Shown: positions 22,054-35,457 of the stretch, piece after piece
Position numbering within the stretch: the first letter of the stretch is position 1
Layout: each line of letters opens with the position of its first letter
Source: Urophycis tenuis
Lineage: Eukaryota; Chordata; Actinopteri; Gadiformes; Phycidae
Assembly (NCBI GenBank): GCA_036785325.1
Contig: JAXIVH010000038.1
Coordinates: 79,501-143,500 of the forward strand
Direction of reading: 5' to 3'
DNA length: 64,000 bases
The notes under the pieces: model-generated
Database searches by the model: none
Told to the model about the DNA's origin: nothing
What the model saw: the letters and a program-made list of their open reading frames with translations, nothing else
Translations under genes and position numbers: made by a program

Positions 22054-22743
22054 GGTTAGGGTTACGGTTAGGGCTAAGGTTAGGGCTAAGGTTAGAGTAA
22101 GGGTTAGGGTTAGCGTTACGGTTAGGGTAAGGTTAGGGTTAGGGTTAGAGGTTAGGGGTTAGGGGTTAGGGTTAAGATGAGGGCTGAGGTTAGGGTTAAG
22201 GTTAGGGCTGAGGTTAGGGTTAGGTTTAAGGTTAGGGATAAGGTTAGGGTTGGGGTTACGGCTGAGATTGGGGTTAAGGTTAGGTTTGAGGTTAGGGTTA
22301 GTGTTATGGATAAGGTTAGGTTAAGTGTTAGGGCCAAGGTTAGGGTTAAGGTTATGGTTAAGATTAGGGTTAGGGCTAGAATTAGGGTTAGGGCTAAGGT
22401 TAGGGTTAGGGTTATGGCTGAGGCTAGGGTTAGGGCTAAAGTTAGGGCAAAGGTTAGAGTTAGGGTTAGCGTTAGAGTTAGGGTAGGGTTAGTGTTGGAG
22501 GTTAGGGTAGGCTTAGGGTTAGAGTTAGAGTAGGGGTTAGGGTTAGAGTTAGAGTAGGGGTTAGGGTTAGTGTTAAGGCTAAGGTTAGGGGTTGAGGTTA
22601 GTGTTTAGATTAGGGCCAAGGTAAGGGTTAGTGTTAGGGTTGAGTTAGGGTTAGGGCTAAGGTTAGGCCTATGGTTAGGGTTGGGGTTGAGGTTATCCCT
22701 AGGGTTAGAGTTAGAGCTAGAGATTGAGGAAGGTATAGTCAAG

Positions 22744-25520
22744 GTGAGACAGTCTGTACGGACTGAACTCGCCCCCGCCGGATCGGGCTAGTACACTCTA
22801 TCTCCCCCAACTCCCTCATTTCCATGAGGGAAGACAGGGGAGAAGAGATGGGAGGAGTATATATATTTAATATATATTTTTTTAGTAAATAAATACATCG
22901 AGAGACTCACCGCTGGAGTGGGTTTTAATCTTTGTATTCAAGGTTGTTCCTCCTCTTTTGATTCCTCGCTGGTGGTGCGTCGTCTCCACCTAGTGGTCGT
23001 TTTGTGAAGAAGAGTTATAGAAATAGAAATAGAAATACTCTATTGTTCCCAGGTTGGGAAATTGCATTAATAGGTAAGTAATAATAATAATAATAGGTAA
23101 TTGCAATAGTTGGTAAGGTAATCTATATTTAATTTATTTATTTATATTTGTATATTTATTTAGTCTATTTATTTATTCATTTTTGTTTATTTATTTATTT
23201 AGATAAAGAGGATCACAGCTGGAGTGAGTTTTTAGTCTTTGTGTTAAAGGCTGGTTGCCTTCTTTTGATTCTTCAGTGGTGGTCCATCGCCTCCATCTAG
23301 TGGTCGTTTTGTGAATAACAGTTGGTAAGGTAATATAAATGGGTTGTGTAGAGAGCCCGTTCTTTCCATGGCCCTGGCTCGGTTAGGTTCGTTAGAGTTA
23401 TCTCGATGACCCCCCCCCCACCTCATCCAACGACTCGGTAGTTGAATAGGGGATCAAAGGCAGTTGCACTCGCCAATATCTAGTCATCCGCAGCTCTCTT
23501 TTCCCATATTACCAAGAATGAAGTAAAACGAAATGGTTATCTGTCTTGTTGTGATATAACCGCTGATTTGGAGATATAGACTTGTTTTTCCTTTTCCCAA
23601 AGGTTTTCTTTGTTCCAAGATGAAGGTCAATCTAGTTTGATTGAAGGTACTTCCAATGCATTGGTATATTTACTTATTTGAATAAAGACGAGTCACAGCT
23701 GGAGTGAGACTTTTCTTTTCCATTTCTATTTTAGTATAAACGTGCTATCGAAATATTAGGACACGTCATCAGTAGTGGACCCTGGGATCATAGGGTGTTT
23801 CTGGCCATTGTCACTATACACCCTCACCCAAGGGAGGCCCCCCCGAGAGTGATCAATTCTCAAGGTGTGTCGTTTCCGAAATGGAATTGGTATTGGGTTT
23901 AAGCTTTTTTAGGAGTGATCATTTGTTGAGGTAACGTCGAGGTAAGTAAAGGTAGGTAAAACACTTTTTAGGATACATTGTTTTGGTTATGGAGAGGAGG
24001 GGGCACATACTTACCCCCTGACCAGCACAAACCAGTTGTTAACACCGCTAGGTAGCCCTGGTTTGGCCAATCAGGGCCGGAGCTTGGTTCTTGAACTCTG
24101 TTGGGTCCAGATGAACTAGCAGAAAACTGGGGTCACGAAGGACCGAGGCCAGCCGTGACAAAGCACTGCCTCCACGGTCCCCCAATGCAGCTATCCTCAG
24201 CGATGGGTGTCCAGACCTAGGAAAGACCAAGACCAGCCCCGACCAGCGGTGCCTTTCCAGTCGGTCCCAGGGTAGGAAAGGCCAAGGCCAGCCGCGACTA
24301 AGCACTGCCTCCCTGGCCCCTCCAGGACCCCATGCCGAACAGCCTGTTAATAACAATTCCTGTGCCCCATACACCGCGCGACTACAGAGATTGTGTAGGA
24401 AGTTGACCTTAGAGAAGACTCAATGGCTTACTTTCCTCACCCAAAACAACAATTTCTTGGGGTAGTCTATTCTCGCCGTAGGTACTTCGGTAATGGGTTT
24501 TTTTGTGAAAAGTTTTCCGGATGAAATGCATGCTGGGTAATTGTCTTCTTCCTCCAATATGTCAAGTGTAGGTTAAGGTTAGGGTAGATTTAGGGGTAGA
24601 GTTAGCAGTTAACCTTAACGTTAGGTTTGAAGTAAATGGGAGGGGTTGCGGTTAGGGTTAAGGTTAGGGCTGAGGTTAGGGTTAGGTATAAGGTTACGGT
24701 TTAGGGTTAAGGTTAGGGTTAAGGTTAGGGTTACGGTTAGGGCTAAGGTTAGGGCTAAGGTTAGAGTAAGGGTTAGGGTTAGCGTTACGGTTAGGGTAAG
24801 GTTAGGGTTAGGGTTAGAGGTTAGGGGTTAGGGGTTAGGGTTAAGATGAGGGCTGAGGTTAGGGTTAAGGTTAGGGCTGAGGTTAGGGTTAGGTTTAAGG
24901 TTAGGGATAAGGTTAGGGTTGGGGTTACGGCTGAGATTGGGGTTAAGGTTAGGGTTGAGGTTAGGGTTAGTGTTATGGATAAGGTTAGGTTAAGTGTTAG
25001 GGCCAAGGTTAGGGTTAAGGTTATGGTTAAGATTAGGGTTAGGGCTAGAATTAGGGTTAGGGCTAAGGTTAGGGTTAGGGTTATGGCTGAGGTTAGGGTT
25101 AAGGTTAGGTTTGAGGTTAGTGTTAAGGTTAGGGCCAAGGTTAGGGTTAGGGTTAAGGTTAGGGTTAGGGCTAAGGTTAGGGTTAGGGTTATGGCTGAGG
25201 CTAGGGTTAGGGCTAAAGTTAGGGCAAAGGTTAGAGTTAGGGTTAGCGTTAGAGTTAGGGTAGGGTTAGTGTTGGAGGTTAGGGTAGGCTTAGGGTTAGA
25301 GTTAGAGTAGGGGTTAGGGTTAGAGTTAGAGTAGGGGTTAGGGTTAGTGTTAAGGCTAAGGTTAGGGGTTGAGGTTAGTGTTTAGATTAGGGCCAAGGTA
25401 AGGGTTAGTGTTAGGGTTGAGTTAGGGTTAGGGCTAAGGTTAGGCCTATGGTTAGGGTTGGGGTTGAGGTTATCCCTAGGGTTAGAGTTAGAGCTAGAGA
25501 TTGAGGAAGGTATAGTCAAG
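22744..25520 (+). repeat. Unit A, copy 8 (complete)
   Basis: First member of a subfamily (copies 8-10) marked by TTTCCAGTCGGTCCC in the GC-rich block, AGGTAGGTAAAAC at the second donor, and GGTATAGTC before the next palindrome. The second plus-strand donor is therefore GTAGGT, not GTAAGT. The GC-rich block (24031-24391) has an extra change near 24093 (TTGAACTC). Confidence 0.95.
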
Positions 25521-28306
25521 GTGAGACAGTCTGTACGGACTGAACTCACCCCCGCCGGATCGGGCTAGTACACTCTATCTCCCCCAACTCCCTCATTTCC
25601 ATGAGGGAAGACAGGGGAGAAGAGATGGGAGGAGTATATATATTTAATATATATTTTTTTAGTAAATAAATACATCGAGAGACTCACAGCTGGAGTGGGT
25701 TTTAATCTTTGTATTCAAGGTTGTTCCTCCTCTTTTGATTCCTCGCTGGTGGTGCGTCGTCTCCACCTAGTGGTCGTTTTGTGAAGAAGAGTTATAGAAA
25801 TAGAAATAGAAATACTCTATTGTTCCCAGGTTGGGAAATTGCATTAATAGGTAAGTAATAATAATAATAACAATAATAATAGGTAATTGCAATAGTTGGT
25901 AAGGTAATCTATATTTAATTTATTTATTTATATTTGTATATTTATTTAGTCTATTTATTTATTCATTTTTGTTTATTTATTTATTTAGATAAAGAGGATC
26001 ACAGCTGGAGTGAGTTTTTAGTCTTTGTGTTAAAGGCTGGTTGCCTTCTTTTGATTCTTCAGTGGTGGTCCATCGCCTCCATCTAGTGGTCGTTTTGTGA
26101 ATAACAGTTGGTAAGGTAATATAAATGGGTTGTGTAGAGAGCCCGTTCTTTCGATGGCCCTGGCTCGGTTAGGTTCGTTAGAGTTATCTCGATGACCCCC
26201 CCCCCACCTCATCCAACGACTCGGTAGTTGAATAGGGGATCAAAGGCAGTTGCACTCGCCAATATCTAGTCATCCGCAGCTCTCTTTTCCCATATTACCA
26301 AGAATGAAGTAAAACGAAATGGTTATCTGTCTTGTTGTGATATAACCGCTGATTTGGAGATATAGACTTGTTTTTCCTTTTCCCAAAGGTTTTCTTTGTT
26401 CCAAGATGAAGGTCAATCTAGTTTGATTGAAGGTACTTCCAATGCATTGGTATATTTACTTATTTGAATAAAGACGAGTCACAGCTGGAGTGAGACTTTT
26501 CTTTTCCATTTCTATTTTAGTATAAACGTGCTATCGAAATATTAGGACACGTCATCAGTAGTGGACCCTGGGATCATAGGGTGTTTCTGGCCATTGTCAC
26601 TATACACCCTCACCCAAGGGAGGCCCCCCCGAGAGTGATCAATTCTCAAGGTGTGTCGTTTCCGAAATGGAATTGGTATTGGGTTTAAGCTTTTTTAGGA
26701 GTGATCATTTGTTGAGGTAACGTCGAGGTAAGTAAAGGTAGGTAAAACACTTTTTAGGATACATTGTTTTGGTTATGGAGAGGAGGGGGCACATACTTAC
26801 CCCCTGACCAGCACAAACCAGTTGTTAACACCGCTAGGTAGCCCTGGTTTGGCCAATCAGGGCCGGAGCTTGGTTCTTGTCCTCTGTTGGGTCCAGATGA
26901 ACTAGCAGAAAACTGGGGTCACGAAGGACCGAGGCCAGCCGTGACAAAGCACTGCCTCCACGGTCCCCCAATGCAGCTATCCTCAGCGATGGGTGTCCAG
27001 ACCTAGGAAAGACCAAGACCAGCCCCGACCAGCGGTGCCTTTCCAGTCGGTCCCAGGGTAGGAAAGGCCAAGGCCAGCCGCGACTAAGCACTGCCTCCCT
27101 GGCCCCTCCAGGACCCCATGCCGAACAGCCTGTTAATAACAATTCCTGTGCCCCATACACCGCGCGACTACAGAGATTGTGTAGGAAGTTGACCTTAGAG
27201 AAGACTCAATGGCTTACTTTCCTCACCCAAAACAACAATTTCTTGGGGTAGTCTATTCTCGCCGTAGGTACTTCGGTAATGGGTTTTTTTGTGAAAAGTT
27301 TTCCGGATGAAATGCATGCTGGGTAATTGTCTTCTTCCTCCAATATGTCAAGTGTAGGTTAAGGTTAGGGTAGATTTAGGGGTAGAGTTAGCAGTTAACC
27401 TTAACGTTAGGTTTGAAGTAAATGGGAGGGGTTGCGGTTAGGGTTAAGGTTAGGGCTGAGGTTAGGGTTAGGTATAAGGTTACGGTTTAGGGTTAAGGTT
27501 AGGGTTAAGGTTAGGGTTACGGTTAGGGCTAAGGTTAGGGCTAAGGTTAGAGTAAGGGTTAGGGTTAGCGTTACGGTTAGGGTAAGGTTAGGGTTAGGGT
27601 TAGAGGTTAGGGGTTAGGGGTTAGGGTTAAGATGAGGGCTGAGGTTAGGGTTAAGGTTAGGGCTGAGGTTAGGGTTAGGTTTAAGGTTAGGGATAAGGTT
27701 AGGGTTGGGGTTACGGCTGAGATTGGGGTTAAGGTTAGGGTTGAGGTTAGGGTTAGTGTTATGGATAAGGTTAGGTTAAGTGTTAGGGCCAAGGTTAGGG
27801 TTAAGGTTATGGTTAAGATTAGGGTTAGGGCTAGAATTAGGGTTAGGGCTAAGGTTAGGGTTAGGGTTATGGCTGAGGTTAGGGTTAAGGTTAGGTTTGA
27901 GGTTAGTGTTAAGGTTAGGGCCAAGGTTAGGGTTAGGGTTAAGGTTAGGGTTAGGGCTAAGGTTAGGGTTAGGGTTATGGCTGAGGCTAGGGTTAGGGCT
28001 AAAGTTAGGGCAAAGGTTAGAGTTAGGGTTAGCGTTAGAGTTAGGGTAGGGTTAGTGTTGGAGGTTAGGGTAGGCTTAGGGTTAGAGTTAGAGTAGGGGT
28101 TAGGGTTAGAGTTAGAGTAGGGGTTAGGGTTAGTGTTAAGGCTAAGGTTAGGGGTTGAGGTTAGTGTTTAGATTAGGGCCAAGGTAAGGGTTAGTGTTAG
28201 GGTTGAGTTAGGGTTAGGGCTAAGGTTAGGCCTATGGTTAGGGTTGGGGTTGAGGTTATCCCTAGGGTTAGAGTTAGAGCTAGAGATTGAGGAAGGTATA
28301 GTCAAG
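25521..28306 (+). repeat. Unit A, copy 9 (complete, 2786 bp)
   Basis: Same subfamily as copy 8, with an expanded trinucleotide tract interrupted by AACAAT at about 25857-25880. Confidence 0.95.
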
Positions 28307-31092
28307 GTGAGACAGTCTGTACGGACTGAACTCACCCCCGCCGGATCGGGCTAGTACACTCTATCTCCCCCAACTCCCTCATTTCCATGAGGGAAGACAG
28401 GGGAGAAGAGATGGGAGGAGTATATATATTTAATATATATTTTTTTAGTAAATAAATACATCGAGAGACTCACAGCTGGAGTGGGTTTTAATCTTTGTAT
28501 TCAAGGTTGTTCCTCCTCTTTTGATTCCTCGCTGGTGGTGCGTCGTCTCCACCTAGTGGTCGTTTTGTGAAGAAGAGTTATAGAAATAGAAATAGAAATA
28601 CTCTATTGTTCCCAGGTTGGGAAATTGCATTAATAGGTAAGTAATAATAATAATAACAATAATAATAGGTAATTGCAATAGTTGGTAAGGTAATCTATAT
28701 TTAATTTATTTATTTATATTTGTATATTTATTTAGTCTATTTATTTATTCATTTTTGTTTATTTATTTATTTAGATAAAGAGGATCACAGCTGGAGTGAG
28801 TTTTTAGTCTTTGTGTTAAAGGCTGGTTGCCTTCTTTTGATTCTTCAGTGGTGGTCCATCGCCTCCATCTAGTGGTCGTTTTGTGAATAACAGTTGGTAA
28901 GGTAATATAAATGGGTTGTGTAGAGAGCCCGTTCTTTCGATGGCCCTGGCTCGGTTAGGTTCGTTAGAGTTATCTCGATGACCCCCCCCCCACCTCATCC
29001 AACGACTCGGTAGTTGAATAGGGGATCAAAGGCAGTTGCACTCGCCAATATCTAGTCATCCGCAGCTCTCTTTTCCCATATTACCAAGAATGAAGTAAAA
29101 CGAAATGGTTATCTGTCTTGTTGTGATATAACCGCTGATTTGGAGATATAGACTTGTTTTTCCTTTTCCCAAAGGTTTTCTTTGTTCCAAGATGAAGGTC
29201 AATCTAGTTTGATTGAAGGTACTTCCAATGCATTGGTATATTTACTTATTTGAATAAAGACGAGTCACAGCTGGAGTGAGACTTTTCTTTTCCATTTCTA
29301 TTTTAGTATAAACGTGCTATCGAAATATTAGGACACGTCATCAGTAGTGGACCCTGGGATCATAGGGTGTTTCTGGCCATTGTCACTATACACCCTCACC
29401 CAAGGGAGGCCCCCCCGAGAGTGATCAATTCTCAAGGTGTGTCGTTTCCGAAATGGAATTGGTATTGGGTTTAAGCTTTTTTAGGAGTGATCATTTGTTG
29501 AGGTAACGTCGAGGTAAGTAAAGGTAGGTAAAACACTTTTTAGGATACATTGTTTTGGTTATGGAGAGGAGGGGGCACATACTTACCCCCTGACCAGCAC
29601 AAACCAGTTGTTAACACCGCTAGGTAGCCCTGGTTTGGCCAATCAGGGCCGGAGCTTGGTTCTTGACCTCTGTTGGGTCCAGATGAACTAGCAGAAAACT
29701 GGGGTCACGAAGGACCGAGGCCAGCCGTGACAAAGCACTGCCTCCACGGTCCCCCAATGCAGCTATCCTCAGCGATGGGTGTCCAGACCTAGGAAAGACC
29801 AAGACCAGCCCCGACCAGCGGTGCCTTTCCAGTCGGTCCCAGGGTAGGAAAGGCCAAGGCCAGCCGCGACTAAGCACTGCCTCCCTGGCCCCTCCAGGAC
29901 CCCATGCCGAACAGCCTGTTAATAACAATTCCTGTGCCCCATACACCGCGCGACTACAGAGATTGTGTAGGAAGTTGACCTTAGAGAAGACTCAATGGCT
30001 TACTTTCCTCACCCAAAACAACAATTTCTTGGGGTAGTCTATTCTCGCCGTAGGTACTTCGGTAATGGGTTTTTTTGTGAAAAGTTTTCCGGATGAAATG
30101 CATGCTGGGTAATTGTCTTCTTCCTCCAATATGTCAAGTGTAGGTTAAGGTTAGGGTAGATTTAGGGGTAGAGTTAGCAGTTAACCTTAACGTTAGGTTT
30201 GAAGTAAATGGGAGGGGTTGCGGTTAGGGTTAAGGTTAGGGCTGAGGTTAGGGTTAGGTATAAGGTTACGGTTTAGGGTTAAGGTTAGGGTTAAGGTTAG
30301 GGTTACGGTTAGGGCTAAGGTTAGGGCTAAGGTTAGAGTAAGGGTTAGGGTTAGCGTTACGGTTAGGGTAAGGTTAGGGTTAGGGTTAGAGGTTAGGGGT
30401 TAGGGGTTAGGGTTAAGATGAGGGCTGAGGTTAGGGTTAAGGTTAGGGCTGAGGTTAGGGTTAGGTTTAAGGTTAGGGATAAGGTTAGGGTTGGGGTTAC
30501 GGCTGAGATTGGGGTTAAGGTTAGGGTTGAGGTTAGGGTTAGTGTTATGGATAAGGTTAGGTTAAGTGTTAGGGCCAAGGTTAGGGTTAAGGTTATGGTT
30601 AAGATTAGGGTTAGGGCTAGAATTAGGGTTAGGGCTAAGGTTAGGGTTAGGGTTATGGCTGAGGTTAGGGTTAAGGTTAGGTTTGAGGTTAGTGTTAAGG
30701 TTAGGGCCAAGGTTAGGGTTAGGGTTAAGGTTAGGGTTAGGGCTAAGGTTAGGGTTAGGGTTATGGCTGAGGCTAGGGTTAGGGCTAAAGTTAGGGCAAA
30801 GGTTAGAGTTAGGGTTAGCGTTAGAGTTAGGGTAGGGTTAGTGTTGGAGGTTAGGGTAGGCTTAGGGTTAGAGTTAGAGTAGGGGTTAGGGTTAGAGTTA
30901 GAGTAGGGGTTAGGGTTAGTGTTAAGGCTAAGGTTAGGGGTTGAGGTTAGTGTTTAGATTAGGGCCAAGGTAAGGGTTAGTGTTAGGGTTGAGTTAGGGT
31001 TAGGGCTAAGGTTAGGCCTATGGTTAGGGTTGGGGTTGAGGTTATCCCTAGGGTTAGAGTTAGAGCTAGAGATTGAGGAAGGTAGAGTCAAG
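28307..31092 (+). repeat. Unit A, copy 10 (complete, 2786 bp)
   Basis: Nearly identical to copy 9, including the AACAAT-interrupted tract. Private change TTGACCTC in the GC-rich block near 29665. The right end has returned to GGTAGAGTC. Confidence 0.95.
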
Positions 31093-33876
31093 GTGAGACA
31101 GTCTGTACGGACTGAACTCACCCCCGCCGGATCGGGCTAGTACACTCTATCTCCCCCAACTCCCTCATTTCCATGAGGGAAGACAGGGGAGAAGAGATGG
31201 GAGGAGTATATATATTTAATATATATTTTTTTAGTAAATAAATACATCGAGAGACTCACCGCTGGAGTGGGTTTTAATCTTTGTATTCAAGGTTGTTCCT
31301 CCTCTTTTGATTCCTCGCTGGTGGTGCGTCGTCTCCACCTAGTGGTCGTTTTGTGAAGAAGAGTTATAGAAATAGAAATAGAAATACTCTATTGTTCCCA
31401 GGTTGGGAAATTGCATTAATAGGTAAGTAATAATAATAGTAACAATAATAATAGGTAATTGCAATAGTTGGTAAGGTAATCTATATTTAATTTATTTATT
31501 TATATTTGTATATTTATTTAGTCTATTTATTTATTCATTTTTGTTTATTTATTTATTTAGATAAAGAGGATCACAGCTGGAGTGAGTTTTTAGTCTTTGT
31601 GTTAAAGGCTGGTTGCCTTCTTTTGATTCTTCAGTGGTGGTCCATCGCCTCCATCTAGTGGTCGTTTTGTGAATAACAGTTGGTAAGGTAATATAAATGG
31701 GTCGTGTAGGGAGCCCGTTCTTTCGATGGCCCTGGCTCGGTTAGGTTCGTTAGAGTTATCTCGATGACCCCCCCCACCTCATCCAACGACTCGGTAGTTG
31801 AATAGGGGATCAAAGGCAGTTGCACTCGCCAATATCTAGTCATCCGCAGCTCTCTTTTCCCATATTACCAAGAATGAAGTAAAACGAAATGGTTATCTGT
31901 CTTGTTGTGATATAACCGCTGATTTGGAGATATAGACTTGTTTTTCCTTTTCCCAAAGGTTTTCTTTGTTCCAAGATGAAGGTCAATCTAGTTTGATTGA
32001 AGGTACTTCCAATGCATTGGTATATTTACTTATTTGAATAAAGACGAGTCACAGCTGGAGTGAGACTTTTCTTTTCCATTTCTATTTTAGTATAAACGTG
32101 CTATCGAAATATTAGGACACGTCATCAGTAGTGGACCCTGGGATCATAGGGTGTTTTTGGCCATTGTCACTATACACCCTCACCCAAGGGAGGCCCCCCC
32201 GAGAGTGATCAATTCTCAAGGTGTGTCGTTTCCGAAATGGAATTGGTATTGGGTTTAAGCTCTTTTAGGAGTGATCATTTGTTGAGGTAACGTCGAGGTA
32301 AGTAAAGGTAAGTAAAACACTTTTTAGGATACATTGTTTTGGTTATGGAGAGGAGGGGGCACATACTTACCCCCTGACCAGCACAAACCAGTTGTTAACA
32401 CCGCTAGGTAGCCCTGGTTTGGCCAATCAGGGCCGGAGCTTGGTTCTTGTCCTCTGTTGGGTCCAGATGAACTAGCAGAAAACTGGGGTCACGAAGGACC
32501 GAGGCCAGCCGTGACAAAGCACTGCCTCCACGGTCCCCCAATGCAGCTATCCTCAGCGATGGGTGTCCAGACCTAGGAAAGACCAAGACCAGCCCCGACC
32601 AGCGGTGCCTTCCCAGTCGGTCCCAGGGTAGGAAAGGCCAAGGCCAGCCGCGACTAAGCACTGCCTCCCTGGCCCCTCCAGGACCCCATGCCGAACAGCC
32701 TGTTAATAACAATTCCTGTGCCCCATACACCGCGCGACTACAGAGATTGTGTGGGAAGTTGACCTTAGAGAAGACTCAATGGCTTACTTTCCTCACCCAA
32801 AACAACAATTTCTTGGGGTAGTCTATTCTCGCCGTAGGTACTTCGGTAATGGGTTTTTTTGTGAAAAGTTTTCCGGATGAAATGCATGCTGGGTAATTGT
32901 CTTCTTCCTCCAATATGTCAAGTGTAGGTTAAGGTTAGGGTAGATTTAGGGGTAGAGTTAGCAGTTAACCTTAACGTTAGGTTTGAAGTAAATGGGAGGG
33001 GTTGCGGTTAGGGTTAAGGTTAGGGCTGAGGTTAGGGTTAGGTATAAGGTTACGGTTTAGGGTTAAGGTTAGGGTTAAGGTTAGGGTTACGGTTAGGGCT
33101 AAGGTTAGGGCTAAGGTTAGAGTAAGGGTTAGGGTTAGCGTTACGGTTAGGGTAAGGTTAGGGTTAGGGTTAGAGGTTAGGGGTTAGGGGTTAGGGTTAA
33201 GATGAGGGCTGAGGTTAGGGTTAAGGTTAGGGCTGAGGTTAGGGTTAGGTTTAAGGTTAGGGATAAGGTTAGGGTTGGGGTTACGGCTGAGATTGGGGTT
33301 AAGGTTAGGGTTGAGGTTAGGGTTAGTGTTATGGATAAGGTTAGGTTAAGTGTTAGGGCCAAGGTTAGGGTTAAGGTTATGGTTAAGATTAGGGTTAGGG
33401 CTAGAATTAGGGTTAGGGCTAAGGTTAGGGTTAGGGTTATGGCTGAGGTTAGGGTTAAGGTTAGGTTTGAGGTTAGTGTTAAGGTTAGGGCCAAGGTTAG
33501 GGTTAGGGTTAAGGTTAGGGTTAGGGCTAAGGTTAGGGTTAGGGTTATGGCTGAGGCTAGGGTTAGGGCTAAAGTTAGGGCAAAGGTTAGAGTTAGGGTT
33601 AGCGTTAGAGTTAGGGTAGGGTTAGTGTTGGAGGTTAGGGTAGGCTTAGGGTTAGAGTTAGAGTAGGGGTTAGGGTTAGAGTTAGAGTAGGGGTTAGGGT
33701 TAGTGTTAAGGCTAAGGTTAGGGGTTGAGGTTAGTGTTTAGATTAGGGCCAAGGTAAGGGTTAGTGTTAGGGTTGAGTTAGGGTTAGGGCTAAGGTTAGG
33801 CCTATGGTTAGGGTTGGGGTTGAGGTTATCCCTAGGGTTAGAGTTAGAGCTAGAGATTGAGGAAGGTAGAGTCAAG
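31093..33876 (+). repeat. Unit A, copy 11 (complete, 2784 bp)
   Basis: Shares TTTAGATTAGGG in the telomere-type part with copies 7-10, and the AGTAACAAT form of the trinucleotide tract with copy 12. It has a shortened C homopolymer (about 31768), GTTTTTGG near 32153 and AGCTCTTTTAGG near 32259. Confidence 0.95.
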
Positions 33877-34621
33877 GTGAGACAGTCTGTACGGACTGAA
33901 CTCACCCCCGCCGGATCGGGCTAGTACACTCTATCTCCCCCAACTCCCTCATTTCCATGAGGGAAGACAGGGGAGAAGAGATGGGAGGAGTATATATATT
34001 TAATATATATTTTTTTAGTAAATAAATACATCGAGAGACTCACCGCTGGAGTGGGTTTTAATCTTTGTATTCAAGGTTGTTCCTCCTCTTTTGATTCCTC
34101 GCTGGTGGTGCGTCGTCTCCACCTAGTGGTCGTTTTGTGAAGAAGAGTTATAGAAATAGAAATAGAAATACTCTATTGTTCCCAGGTTGGGAAATTGCAT
34201 TAATAGGTAAGTAATAATAATAGTAACAATAATAATAGGTAATTGCAATAGTTGGTAAGGTAATCTATATTTAATTTATTTATTTATATTTGTATATTTA
34301 TTTAGTCTATTTATTTATTCATTTTTGTTTATTTATTTATTTAGATAAAGAGGATCACAGCTGGAGTGAGTTTTTAGTCTTTGTGTTAAAGGCTGGTTGC
34401 CTTCTTTTGATTCTTCAGTGGTGGTCCATCGCCTCCATCTAGTGGTCGTTTTGTGAATAACAGTTGGTAAGGTAATATAAATGGGTTGTGTAGAGAGCCC
34501 GTTCTTTCGATGGCCCTGGCTCGGTTAGGTTCGTTAGAGTTATCTCGATGACCCCCCCCCCACCTCATCCAACGACTCGGTTGTTGAATAGGGGATCAAA
34601 GGCAGTTGCACTCGCCAATAT
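33877..34621 (+). repeat. Unit A, copy 12, cut off by the satellite
   Basis: Runs normally to GCCAATATC, then joins the 214 bp satellite at AAGCTTAG. It carries GGTTGTTG where other copies have GGTAGTTG (about 34578), a marker shared only with the matching copy at 54448. Confidence 0.95.
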
Positions 34622-35173
34622 CAAGCTTAGATTTCCCCGCTTATAATGAGCCCATCCCCAAGCAATTTGGTTGCTCAGAGACAAAACTGTGTCAGGTTGA
34701 CTGAAGTCTACCCAGCAGCTAAAAACATACCTTCAACGTTTCAATTAACATCAATCTTTCCTTACAGATCACAAATTAATTAGCTTAGTATTTCAACGAC
34801 CAATGAGTCAATATAGTCTTGCCATACGCCGTTGGAAAGCTTAGATTTCCCCGCTTAAAATGAGCCCATCCGCGAGCAGTCTGCTTGCTCACAGACAAAA
34901 CTGCGTCAGGTTGACTGAAGTCTACCCAGCAGCTAAAAACATACCTTAAACGTTTCAATTAAGATCAATCTTTCAATAAAGAATAGAAATTAATTAGCTT
35001 AGTATTTCAACGACCTATGACTCAATATAGTCTTGCCATACGCCGTTGGGAACCTTAGATTTCCCCGCTTAAAATGAGCCCATCCCCGAGCAATTTGGTT
35101 GCTCACAGACAAAACTGCGTCAGGTTGACTGAAGTCTACCCAGCAGCTAAAAACATACCTTCAACTTTTCAAT
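34622..35173 (+). repeat. Satellite S, first block (about 2.6 monomers of 214 bp)
   Basis: Tandem monomers of about 214 bp. A consensus monomer runs from GGAAAGCTTAGATTTCCCCG, through AATGAGCCCATCC, GTCAGGTTGACTGAAGTCTA, CAGCAGCTAAAAACATACC and CTTTCCTTACAGAACAC, to CAATATAGTCTTGCCATACG. Two monomers here have AGATCAATCTTTCAATAAAG in place of the usual TTACAG form. Confidence 0.95.
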
Positions 35174-35410
35174 GCACGCGTTTTTTTTGTAACACGTGTA
35201 GCTATGATAAAGGACACATGTTTTGGCCTGTTTTATTATTCATAGTTGGCTTAACAGTAATAGAATATTATTATATGCTATAAGTGACCAGACGTCCGAG
35301 ATCAAAACTGGGAGCATAATCCCCGAGAAGGGGGAAAAAAAGGGTCAGCTATGTTTAAGTATATATATATATGTGTGTGTATATATGCGTGTGTGTGTGT
35401 GTATATATGC

Positions 35411-35457
<47 letters not shown>

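Larger units (their letters stand above)
16319..22743 (+). repeat. Unit A, copy 7, interrupted by a full-length LINE
   Basis: A complete unit split at 18292/22054 by the LINE. Without the element its length is about 2664 bp. It is about 110 bp shorter than its neighbours because the telomere-type part lacks 18 hexamers (108 bp) near 22405, an exact multiple of six. Confidence 0.95.
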
